Below, piece by piece: positions 38,963 to 47,530 of a stretch of 47,530 nucleotides of DNA. The position numbers and the translations under genes are program-made. Positions within the stretch are counted from its first letter, which is position 1, and the number at the start of each line of letters is the position of its first letter. This DNA is from Nemertoderma westbladi (lineage: Eukaryota; Xenacoelomorpha; Nemertodermatida; Nemertodermatidae), in NCBI GenBank assembly GCA_032718475.1, contig JAUCBJ010000313.1, forward strand, positions 1 to 47,530, in the 5' to 3' direction. The notes beneath the pieces were generated by a model that worked only from the letters and a program-made list of their open reading frames with translations, did not search any database and had not been told where the DNA came from.

Positions 38963-39760
38963 ATGAGTATGAGAACCCTCCAGGAGAAATACCGGCTCGG
39001 TCGTCGCCCGGGTCAACAAGGACCGCGTCCCCCAGTGGTACACCAGGCTGGGGTCGATAAATTGGCTACTGGAACAGAAGACCGAGAAGAAAGAAGAACC
39101 AACCTGTTGAAATGTAAAAAGACACTAAAGATTGCTACAATGAACGCACGCACGCTGAAAGCACATACCAAACAAGGTGACATGGTCGCTCTGGCAATGG
39201 AATATAACATCGACATCATCTGCATCCAAGAACATCGGATTTGTCATGAAGACACTGCCATGAAGTACAATGACGTTGGAAATGGATGGACGCTAGTAAC
39301 AAGCTCAGCAGTAAGAAACTCGGCCAATGCATCAATTGGTGGAGTAGGAATTCTGCTAAGCCCATTTGCACTTAAGACCCTAAACAACATCGAATCTATA
39401 AATTCCAGGGTTATGATCGCAACATTTGATGGGAATCCCAAGGCAACAGTTATATGTTGCTACAGTCCAACCAATGCCTCAGAGCCATAACAAGCAGTCA
39501 AGTTTTATGAAGAACTGACTGGACTTATAAAGGACATTCCGAAACACAATGTTAAAGTCATTGCTGGTGACCTGAATGCCCAAATTGGCCCAGAAGACAT
39601 CAAGGGTTACACCTATAACACCAGTTCTAACAGAAATGAGTACTTACTTTTAGACCTAATGGAAGAATGTGAATTGATACCAACAAACAACACATTCGAA
39701 AAGAGTAAGGGGAAGCTATGGACCTTTCAATACCCTCAACCTTTCAACCTTTCGACCTTT
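38963..39760 (+). pseudogene. RTE endonuclease part (copy 3)
   Basis: The ATG at 38963 starts an Arg/Gly/Pro-rich leader peptide, then the endonuclease: KIATMNARTLKAHTKQGDMV (Asn), IICIQEHRICHED (Glu), GGVGILLSP, VICCYSPTNAS. TAA at 39488-39490 interrupts; the same register then continues with VKVIAGDLNAQIGPEDIKGY (Asp, Asn). Near 39725-39765 a short CTTTCAACC-type duplication moves the frame to that of 39718-41730. An overlapping upstream frame (38824-39060) may be a frameshifted start; it contains a 20-bp duplication (38834 and 38877). Confidence 0.85.
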
Positions 39761-41730
39761 CAAGAACCAAAGCACAACTGGATTACATCCTCATAAACAA
39801 AAAGTGGAGAAACAGCATGATCAACTGCGAGGCATACAGCTCATTCAACCTAATTGGTTCGGACCACAGAATTGTGACTGCAGAGATCAGACTCAGTTTG
39901 AGAGCCAGCAAACCCAGGACAAGCAAGCAAATCAAATATGACTGGGAAAAACTCAGAACTGACAATGCTGTAAAGGATGCTTATACAGTAGAAGTTCAAA
40001 ACCGCTTTGAAGCACTTCAGTCAATGGATGAAGACCAATCCACCAATTCAATAAACCAGAATATAATAACAGCCCACAATGAATCAGCTAAGAGGCATAT
40101 CCCCCAGAAACCCAAACGAAAACAATATGTGCCATGGCAAAACTCTGAGGTTACTTGTAAGAGAGAAGATCTTCAGATAGCATACAAAGTTAAAACCGAA
40201 CAACCAACAACCGAAAACATTAACAAGGTTGAGAAAGCTAAGGACAATCTTAAATTGGCCTACAACATCAGCCAGGAAAAGTACATACAGGATAAAACTG
40301 AAGAAATTACAACTGCTCACATACAGCAACAATCAAGACTTACCTGGCAAACTGTAAATGAAGTATCTGGTCGGAAAAGTTGTGCAAAGGGGCGCCTCAA
40401 AGCCGATAGTCCTGAAGAATGTGTTGGGAAGCGGAAAAATCACTTCAGCAACTTGCTTGGGCAGCCACCAAACATCGAGGTCAGCCCTACAAGGAAAATA
40501 TATGACAAGACACTACCTATAGAAACAGGGGACTTCACACCTGCCGAACTCCAAAGAAGCATTAAAAGCATGTCCAATAATAAAGCGAGTGGATTAGATG
40601 AAATCCCACCGGAGGTATGGAAAACCGGAGTGCTAAACAGACCATTATTGAATGTTTGCAACCGGATGTTAAAAGGGGAAAAGCCACCACCAATTTGGAC
40701 TAAAGGTCAACTAAAGCCTCTCCCCAAGAAAGGAGACCTCGGCATACCAACAAACTATCGTGGGATCTGTCTGCTTGTGGTAGCTGCCAAAATATACAAT
40801 AAAATGATTCTATATAGGATTAGGCCTCACATAGAGAAACTAGTGCGTAAGAGCCAAAACGGATTTCGACCAAGTAGATCAACAATAGCTCAGATACTTG
40901 CACTACGGAGACTGATTGAAGGAATTAAGTCAAAGAATCTCCCCGCTGTCATGACTTTTGTGGACTTCAAGAAGGCATTCGACTCCATTCATAGAGGTAA
41001 AATGCTTGAAATCCTAAGAGCTTATGGAATACCAGAAGTAATTGTTGCTGGCATTGGATTGTTATATTGTGACACAGAAGCGCAGGTACTCTCACTAGAT
41101 GGTGAAACTGAGTTTTTCTCAATCCTGGATGGCGTACTGCAAGGTGACACATTAGCACCATTACTATTTGTAATTGTGCTGGATTACGCAATGAGGACGG
41201 CCACAAAGGGTGAAGACCTGGGATTCACACTGCAAGAACGCAGAAGTAGTAGATATCCGGCAACTACAGTCACAGACACCGACTTTGCGGATGACATCGC
41301 CCTGCTCTCTAATACCCTAGCAGATGCACAGCTTCTACTAAATAAAGTAGAGAGGGCTGCTAAGGAGGTTGGATTGCATATAAATGCTACAAAGACCGAA
41401 TTCATGACCTTTAATGTTGATGGAAACTTGACAACCATTGATAATAATCAACTAAGGAAGGTCGATGACTTCCAGTACCTTGGATCATGGATAGAGAGTA
41501 GCAAAAAGGACATAGAAGTTAGGAAAGCAAAGGCTTGGGTAGCTCTATCAAAAATGGATACCATCTGGAAATCAGATCTATCCCAGCACCTGAAGACTAA
41601 GTTCTTTCGAGCCACACTGGAAAGTGTATTTTTATATGGGGGTGAGACCTGGACACTGACTAAATCACTTGAACAACGAATTGATGGTTGCTACATAAGA
41701 CTACTAAGGGCAGCCCTAAACATCAGCTAG
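39718..41730 (+). CDS. RTE ORF: endonuclease end and reverse transcriptase (copy 3)
   Basis: 670 codons free of stops. Begins with out-of-frame residues up to about 39765, then the endonuclease end: AQLDYILINKKWR, GSDHRIVTAEIRLSLRASKP. RT: NNKASGLDEIPPEVWKTG, LKPLPKKGDLGIPTNYRGIC, NGFRPSRST, VMTFVDFKKAFDSIHRG, LQGDTLAPLLF, DTDFADDIALL (Asp525, Asp526), YLGSWIESS, FLYGGETWTL. A TAG at 41728 cuts the frame; the C-terminal 95 codons continue in another register to 42027 with one more TGA. Close to a functional RT but not intact. Confidence 0.9.
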   Translation: MDLSIPSTFQPFDLSRTKAQLDYILINKKWRNSMINCEAYSSFNLIGSDHRIVTAEIRLSLRASKPRTSKQIKYDWEKLRTDNAVKDAYTVEVQNRFEALQSMDEDQSTNSINQNIITAHNESAKRHIPQKPKRKQYVPWQNSEVTCKREDLQIAYKVKTEQPTTENINKVEKAKDNLKLAYNISQEKYIQDKTEEITTAHIQQQSRLTWQTVNEVSGRKSCAKGRLKADSPEECVGKRKNHFSNLLGQPPNIEVSPTRKIYDKTLPIETGDFTPAELQRSIKSMSNNKASGLDEIPPEVWKTGVLNRPLLNVCNRMLKGEKPPPIWTKGQLKPLPKKGDLGIPTNYRGICLLVVAAKIYNKMILYRIRPHIEKLVRKSQNGFRPSRSTIAQILALRRLIEGIKSKNLPAVMTFVDFKKAFDSIHRGKMLEILRAYGIPEVIVAGIGLLYCDTEAQVLSLDGETEFFSILDGVLQGDTLAPLLFVIVLDYAMRTATKGEDLGFTLQERRSSRYPATTVTDTDFADDIALLSNTLADAQLLLNKVERAAKEVGLHINATKTEFMTFNVDGNLTTIDNNQLRKVDDFQYLGSWIESSKKDIEVRKAKAWVALSKMDTIWKSDLSQHLKTKFFRATLESVFLYGGETWTLTKSLEQRIDGCYIRLLRAALNIS

Positions 41731-42027
41731 GACAACACATGACAAACGCCGAGCTTTATGGTACAATACCACCTGTATCAACCACCCTCCGTGAACGCAG
41801 ATTAAGATTCAGTGGGCACTGCTGGTGAAGTAAAGACGAGGTCATACCAGATCTACTTTTCTGGCAACCAACTCATGGAAAGCGTAGTCGTGGACGACTG
41901 GCCATAACATATATAGACCAACTTGAAAGGGATACTGAACTTGGGAGAAACGAAATTGCAACAACTATGGAGAATCGGGAAGCCTGGAAGGATCTAATTT
42001 CCACTTTCCGAGTTCGCTCGACCTAGT
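41731..42027 (+). pseudogene. RTE C-terminal tail (copy 3)
   Basis: In the register of CAACACATGACAAACGCC the tail reads MTNAELYGTIPPVSTTLRER, RLRFSGHCW, a TGA at about 41827, then SKDEVIPDLL and a Lys/Arg block to RVRST and the TAG. This is the usual RTE end, separated from the main frame by a small indel. Confidence 0.8.
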
Positions 42028-42050
42028 AGTAATAGGCCTAAGCATGACGG

Positions 42051-42700
42051 AACTGGAACTGATAGGACTGTACTTGTACAACTGTAGAATGGTACTGAGG
42101 AATCAAGAAAATAAAGCGAACTGAGTGAAGGGACCAGGAATTTTTTTATAAAGTTGATAATTTCTGAATTGTTTGATTGTTTAAACTGGGTACTGTTATA
42201 GGCCTACAGCCAGACAGTAATACCTGAATACTGTAATTCTGAATTTTAGTGGTAGGCGAGCTGAGAGTGCATTAACAAATTATTGTAAGCAAGCTTGGAG
42301 TGTATCATCCAATTTTGTGCGCCGGATAAATCTGCTGCGCACTCTGACACTCTGCACACAGACTCTGTACAGGGCATATATTAGTATAGGACTAAGCAGC
42401 TAAGCATACTGACTAGGCCAGTAATATCACATTTGAGGCACAGTGGTAAGAAATTTTTTTATCGATTCCCCTATGTCTGTGGCGAACCACTTATACTTTT
42501 TTTCAAACTTTGATGATTCCCCTATGCCCATGGCGAACCTCTTATACTTTTTACAAAAGTTTGTTGATTCAGCTATGTCCATAGCAATACCAAACCACTC
42601 CTTTTCAAAGTTCGTTAATTACTCCTGTACTCTATGCCCTTATTACCCTTATTATTTGACTACTAGTTGATTGCCTACTTAAAGCGTGCCTATTTAAAGC
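42051..42700. other. No gene; short 50-bp tandem repeat
   Basis: Three units of about 50-52 bp start GATTC at 42464, 42514 and 42566, each with CTATG, ATGGCGAAC-like and CTTATACTTTTT blocks, progressively diverged. The rest shows nothing recognisable. Confidence 0.6.
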
Positions 42701-42721
42701 GAAGTATGTACCGGTCTGGTA

Positions 42722-44492
42722 GTGCGGTTGCCTGGTACTGGCAGTCGCAGTAGTACTGCCGACTGTGGTTTGTGTGGTAATACTGTTCCAGTAACAACAG
42801 GGTGTTCCCAAAGTGGTACCGGTACAAGTTCCCAAAGTGGTACCAGTGCGAGCGGCTCTGGAAACTCACATACCGGTATAAATCAATTACCAGTAATGTC
42901 ATTCTCTGATTTTTTGACCGATAAAAAAGGGGAAATTTATCTAGTATTGGTAAGGATGATTCTTCGGGGGAGGATTCATCAACAGGCCATAAAAAATTTA
43001 AACGTGATAAAAAAACTAAGTTGTTTGGAAGAACTGATAAAAAATCACTTTTGCTACAATTAATATTAATGCATGTGTTTACAATGATAAAAATAGTTGC
43101 TTGAAAGCAGTATATAGGAAGACAACTACTGTCACAGTACCGAATTATTGCAACTCAGAATCCTTGCGTGCTGCTGCTGTTTCGAAATACAGAGCACTGT
43201 ATAGCAATGTATTTAAGGAATCGGTACCTGAGAGTGAAATTATTTTACTATATGTTGACGTTAAGCCAGCTCTAAAGCTTCCTCTGAGTGGGACTGACTT
43301 TATTTTGCGAAGTTACCAACAATAAATGTCTAAACCTTACAGACGAATAGAATTTTTTCTCTGCACTCGTTATGATTACGAATTAAGTCTCGAAAATAGC
43401 AATATGCCTACAGATGATGAAGATGGCGACCTCTGCTATGAAATGAGAAGTAGGATACCGGTAGTTGGAGAAACAATGAGTAACAGTAGTGCATCTATGA
43501 TAACTAATCCTGTTGGACTTGCAGAATCGACAAGTACTGCAACTATTTCTGATCCTAATATAGACAATGAACACTGTTGTTCGCCTTCACCAGATGTTAT
43601 TATGGTTGATCCGAATAATATTTCCTTTATGGTTACCGCTGAAGACGATTTAGAAGTTGTTGAGCTGGAGATGGCCAACCATCGAGATGAACACCACAGT
43701 TCAAGCGACACTGTCGTCTTCGATCCCCACTTTTATAATTTATCTGCAGATGACTTAAAATGTTTGGAAGATGCAGCTGTTCGATATGATTACATGGAAG
43801 ACCATGAAGAATTCAACTATATTCGTATTCGGAGATGCCACTTATTAAATGATGCTTTCAACAAATTGCGTGACTTAGATGTACACAATCATATTAAAAT
43901 AAAATGTATTGGTGAGTGTGGCGAAGACCAGGGAGGTCTACGCCGTGACTTTTTTGGGTCGGCTTTCAATTGTCTTCGTGCCAGTTCTTTATTCTTTGAG
44001 TTTGATGATTATCTGGTACCTTCGTGTGCTAATTTATCCAATATAGACAATGGTTCTTTCGATATTTTAGCGAAATTGCTCATTATGAACTACCTCCACG
44101 GCGAATAAACATTCGGTTTGTTGCATCCAGTAATTAGCGCGCATATATGTTTCAAAATATATGATTTCCTAAGTATTTTCTGTTTCAAAGGTGAGAGTCT
44201 CTTCAAAGAATTTCAGTGTACTGGTATCATAAAGGCCGAGATTGAAGATGATGCTATAAACTTTGGCCTACTACCACCTCAGGATGGCGACAATTGTAAT
44301 ATAAAACAAAATTTTATGTTGAAATACATGAAATGTAAATTGATTCTATCTAACTATTCTGCCATCGACCGCCTCAAAGGTGCATTATTAAATGAAGTAT
44401 CAAATCGCAGAATTTTGTTTAAATGTCTCAGTTGCAGCCCTAAGGTATTAAATCCCCTGCTTGAGGTACAGAACTGCAGAAGTATGGAGTGA
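42722..44492 (+). pseudogene. HECT E3 ubiquitin-ligase-like gene, intronless and broken
   Basis: A Ser/Gly/Thr-rich start with SFSDFLTDKK, a Lys-rich stretch, then from about 43050 one register to 44492. It includes VTVPNYCNSESLRAAAVSKY, ESEIILLYVDVK, and the HECT N-lobe signature IKIKCIGECGEDQGGLRRDF at about 43900-43960. Stops: TAA 43323-43325 and TAA 44106-44108; frameshift near 43058. It ends at 44492 without a recognisable C-lobe or catalytic Cys block. HECT ligases pass ubiquitin from E2 to substrates. Lineages resembling vertebrate G2E3 are amplified in many invertebrate and fish genomes, apparently with mobile elements; this copy fits that pattern. It lies directly upstream of a CR1/L2-like LINE, but no link is shown. 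Confidence 0.75.
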
Positions 44493-44576
44493 TTTTAGTC
44501 CAACTGTCAGACTGTTGTCTTGCAACACGACCGTTTAACTAGGCCTAACTGAAACTTGAAGTTCGTCTACGGGACT

Positions 44577-45488
44577 ATGGGCGATAAGGATGCAGGTAGC
44601 TGGAAGAGGTGTGGCCCTCAAGTTCTCTCTACCCTTGAGGCAATTGAGAAAGAACTAAAATCTCTAAATCTTTCTATTGACTCGGTGATGTCTGATACCG
44701 CACTAATTCCTTCCCTTGTTAAAGAGATTGAGGATCTGAAACGAGTGAACGACGATCTCAAAACTGATTTAGAGGAAGCGAAAACAGCTAACGATGATCT
44801 GGATCAATACCAGCGGCGTCACAATGTATTGATACACGGTGTTCCGGAGTCGCCGGATCCGGCCACGGAGCGCGCCAGGCTCTCAGCAATCCTTACTGAG
44901 CTTGGGCTTCTAATGTCCGATGTTGATGTATACCACCGGCTGGGTTCGCCGATCTCCACCCGACCTCGTCGTAGTTCTGCTAAAGTTCCCGTTTCTCGAC
45001 CCTTAATCATCCGATTCCTTGGACATGGAGCGGCAACTTTTGCTTTAAAGAACAAGAAGAAGTTAAACAATCCGGCTTACCTTACCGAGCATCTAACCAC
45101 ACGTCGGTTCAACCTTCTTAATGAGGCTCGGGAGCTAAAAAATCGCAATGTAATCCATTCTGCCTTTACGATTAACGGGAACATCCTCATCAAAGTTTCG
45201 GATTCCAGTCGCACTAAAAAGGTAAATAACAAAACAGAGTTGGAGCGGTTGGTTCAGGGTTCAGGTAGAGCTGTTCCTGTGTCCATTCCGCTGTCGACTC
45301 CCTCAGGCTCCCAGCCTGGTGGCCATCCTTGGCAGAGTGTTGGTCGCGGCCGCTCTGTCTCACCAGCTCTCTCCGATCCAAATCAATCCGGGAACGGCTC
45401 CCAGATCTCAACAATCACCGCTCCACTCGGTAGCGACACTGCTCCACTGGTTAACTCAGGGTTCTTCACTCCCATCAATAACCTGTGA
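44577..45488 (+). CDS. CR1/L2-like LINE ORF1 (coiled coil + RRM-like)
   Basis: 303 codons from ATG 44577. Residues about 15-85 form a heptad-like coiled coil (LEAIEKELKSLNLSID, EIEDLKRVNDDLKTDLEEAK). They are followed by DQYQRRHNVLIHGVPESP, the hallmark of LINE-1-type 'transposase_22' ORF1 proteins, and an RRM-like region with RPLIIRFLGHGAATFALKNK, then a C-terminal domain (FNLLNEARELKNR). The tail from about residue 230 is Ser/Gly/Pro-rich and disordered. ORF1 proteins of this kind form trimers and bind RNA. The frame is intact. ORF2 of the probable same element starts 0.9 kb downstream. Confidence 0.85.
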   Translation: MGDKDAGSWKRCGPQVLSTLEAIEKELKSLNLSIDSVMSDTALIPSLVKEIEDLKRVNDDLKTDLEEAKTANDDLDQYQRRHNVLIHGVPESPDPATERARLSAILTELGLLMSDVDVYHRLGSPISTRPRRSSAKVPVSRPLIIRFLGHGAATFALKNKKKLNNPAYLTEHLTTRRFNLLNEARELKNRNVIHSAFTINGNILIKVSDSSRTKKVNNKTELERLVQGSGRAVPVSIPLSTPSGSQPGGHPWQSVGRGRSVSPALSDPNQSGNGSQISTITAPLGSDTAPLVNSGFFTPINNL

Positions 45489-46422
45489 TATGTACCAAGA
45501 TTGCAAGATATGTACTCATGTGGTTAGTTTATCTGGTAATCAACCAGTTTTTTTTTGTGTTACGGTAACTAATTAGCCATATGGTTCCAGGCTTTGTCAC
45601 TTATCTCCTGTTTAGAATTCTTATCTTTGAAAACATATAAACTCTTTTTTTAGGCTTAATGATGGAAACGCTCCCAATTTATTAATTTTTTTCTTTTTAT
45701 TACATAATTATTATAGCTCAAGTTCTATGATTATCAGTTTAATGTAATAACTAAAATTTAAATTATATACCCTACCGGTACTTAAGCTAGTAAGTCTAAC
45801 AGTCTGGGATTTTCATATGTGTACATGATCCATATACACCTACTTTCGTAAATGGTTTTGAATTGATCTGAATTGATGGTTTTGAAAATGGTGCATAAAA
45901 ATACATACTGCACAATACTGCATAATATAAATAAATCACAATTTACCAGTAATTTATTTTACATTGTCTTATGTAAATCTGGTGTAAATCAGTAAATTAA
46001 TGGGCGGCAGGATAATACATGTTTAAAGTCATATAATATAATTGACTTGCCTAGGTAACATAAATGATCTAACTCTGTACAGTAGTTTACAATAAATCAC
46101 GTGTATATAAATACATTGATACATTAAACTTGAAATAAAATTAAATTTACAGTTTGAAATATATCAGTTACGTAGCTACAGTGTAAAAAGTAGTATCACA
46201 TATGTACAGTAAAATTTATCTAACTAGGTACAATAAACTATGAACACCATATAAAATAAATAATTATGAAGTTCAATAAAATACAATGTTTATTATGTTA
46301 ATTAATAATCATAATAAATGTATTCATTGGTACTTGGAGTACATAGATTAGATTATATATTGATGCTTGAAGTTAATAATGCTGTGCAGTTAGTACTGTA
46401 CTGACTACATTTTATCGTTTAA
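45489..46422. other. AT-rich gap between LINE ORF1 and ORF2
   Basis: 934 bp of strongly AT-rich sequence without a coding frame. A gap this long between ORF1 and ORF2 is unusual for a LINE, so a noncoding insertion is likely, but I find no inverted repeats or target duplication to define it. Confidence 0.5.
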
Positions 46423-47530
46423 ACTATCTTCGCCTTGGTTAGTGCCTCGTCATTTTCTCCCAGACAAATTAAACAGTCTGTCAATTGTACTATCATTTTA
46501 GCCAACCCCTGTCAGTTGCCATCTCTTGTGGATGATGGCTGCGGTTTTTGCTATACCCGTATTTGCCTCCGCGAGGCCCACTTTCACTGCCCACTCTGTG
46601 GTTTATCCTTTCATTTTCAATGTGGCTCCCATATTCCAACCTCAGATTTCGAATCTAATCAAATCTATTGGTGCTTTCACTGTTTACATGAAACCTTTCC
46701 CTTCTCTGGAATTCCTGACAATGATTTAGACATATTTTATGATAATCTGGATAATATTAATAACAACATCTCTGTAGACGAGGTAAACAATTACTTTGAA
46801 AGTATTAACCCGGACGGTAATATTACATCATACCTAACCACAAATGAGTATTTTAATTTCGATAAATTTGATACTTTGTACAAATCCTGTGACCACCCAT
46901 TGTCTGTGTTTCACTTAAACTGCCGCAGCCTCCCTGCCAATTACTCGGAAATTTCTAACTTTTTTGAAACTCTTGAGTCGCGATTTGATATTATTACTTT
47001 CAGTGAAACTTTTCTGACCGATAATATTGAGCTGGGCCCACTTAGCTTCGCTGGTTATACCTCTCCTTTCTGTGATTTTCGGGATTCAATGAAACCTCGT
47101 GGTGGCACTGCGATTTACGTTCGTAATGAATTGGATGTCACTGAGAGGAGTGACATTAAGATTATTGGACCGGAAAATAAGTGGATCCAGGTCAATCATC
47201 CACATTCCAATAAACCGCTAATAGTAGGTTGTATTTACCGTTCACAACAAGTTGACACTAGTAATTTTATCTCGAACCTCGATTCAACACTGCATACTTT
47301 GGCTGACAAAAATTATGATGTTATCGTTACAGGAGATATTAATATTGATCTATATGGGAATAATGCTAATACCATTAATTCCCAGGATTATTTAGCTGCT
47401 TTGTCCTCCAATGGTTTCACCCAGCTGATAGACAAACCAACCAGAATAACTCCCTTCTCTCGTACTCTAATCGATCACATTAGTACAAACATTAAATCTT
47501 CCTTGTGTCACCATGGTGTTTTCCTCCATG
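46423..47530 (+). CDS. CR1/L2-like LINE ORF2 (PHD-like finger + endonuclease), runs off the window
   Basis: Open from 46423 to the window end (369 codons), with no ATG before the first motif. The N-terminus is a PHD-like finger: CGFCYTRIC, HFHCPLCGLSFHFQC, then IYWCFHCL, i.e. C-x2-C...H-C-x2-C...H-x2-C...W-C-x2-C. After an Asn/Asp-rich linker the endonuclease begins: LSVFHLNCRSLPANY (Asn), ITFSETFLTD (Glu), GGTAIYVRN, IVGCIYRS, VTGDINIDLYG (Asp, Asn), and SRTLIDHISTN (Asp-His). The reverse transcriptase is beyond 47530. The true start is uncertain; a frame without ATG suggests the 5' end is lost or starts at an unseen site within the gap. Confidence 0.85.

Larger units (their letters stand above)
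38475..42050 (+). mobile_element. RTE-type LINE copy 3 (most complete of its family)
   Basis: Starts at CAGGTCAGGTCAGGTCC and has a leader of about 480 bp. The ORF begins around 38963, and the C-terminal tail ends at 42027 (TAG), followed by TAGTAATAGG. Same family as copy 2 and distinct from the RTE at 28-31 kb, which shares only the leader pentamers and protein-level similarity. Confidence 0.85.

Overview
This is eukaryotic DNA, almost certainly from an AT-rich invertebrate animal genome. It contains spliced exons of an animal Ly6/uPAR-type gene and retrotransposon families typical of animals (BEL/Pao, RTE, CR1/L2-like), and no bacterial-style operons. The species cannot be named from sequence alone. 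About four fifths of the window is mobile or tandemly repeated DNA.

Left half (1-25.8 kb) is a nested stack. The host layer is a minus-strand non-LTR retrotransposon (LINE). Its ORF1 (25740 down to 23346, continuing at 7498 down to about 7061) carries a Cys-rich N-terminus, about 13 copies of a 27-residue repeat, a Ulp1/SENP-like cysteine protease domain and an RRM-like tail. Its ORF2 (from 6969 downward) is an endonuclease-reverse transcriptase. Two related plus-strand BEL/Pao elements landed in it. The younger is complete at 7504-23340 (15,837 bp), with 1,246-bp LTRs that are about 99% identical and a 5-bp target duplication GAGTA. The older, more diverged one is present only as its 3' end (1-4252) and cuts the LINE ORF2 at 4253. 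The young BEL element has a 2-kb leader with tandem repeats, gag, protease-RT-RNaseH-integrase (18795), then an unusual 3.3-kb 3' part. That part has two stem-loop modules and an extra open frame ('ORF X', 20424-22016) encoding a zinc-finger/basic protein in the position where env sits in some relatives. ORF X is interrupted by a near-perfect 148-bp inverted repeat.

Middle (25.9-32.6 kb): a decayed DNA-transposon region is bounded by a perfect 16-bp inverted repeat. It has repeated CGTTACGGAATTAC motifs and, in divergent orientation, short relics resembling the Myb/SANT protein and transposase N-terminus of PIF/Harbinger elements. It is interrupted by an RTE-type LINE (about 28.1-31.3 kb), which abuts a tRNA-derived SINE-like segment. 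A fold-back repeat follows (31773-32601).

Right (32.6-47.5 kb): two exons of a minus-strand Ly6/three-finger GPI-anchored protein gene (34528-34377 and 33841-33593) are the only likely host gene parts. Then come an RTE copy interrupted by a 1.5-kb CCTANN hexamer satellite and a 165-bp repeat block, a more complete RTE copy of the same family (38.5-42.0 kb), and a decayed HECT-ubiquitin-ligase-like gene (42.7-44.5 kb). The window ends with a CR1/L2-like LINE: ORF1 at 44577-45488, then a PHD-like finger plus endonuclease ORF2 running off the edge.

Most coding frames carry stops or frameshifts, so most of these elements are dead or dying copies.
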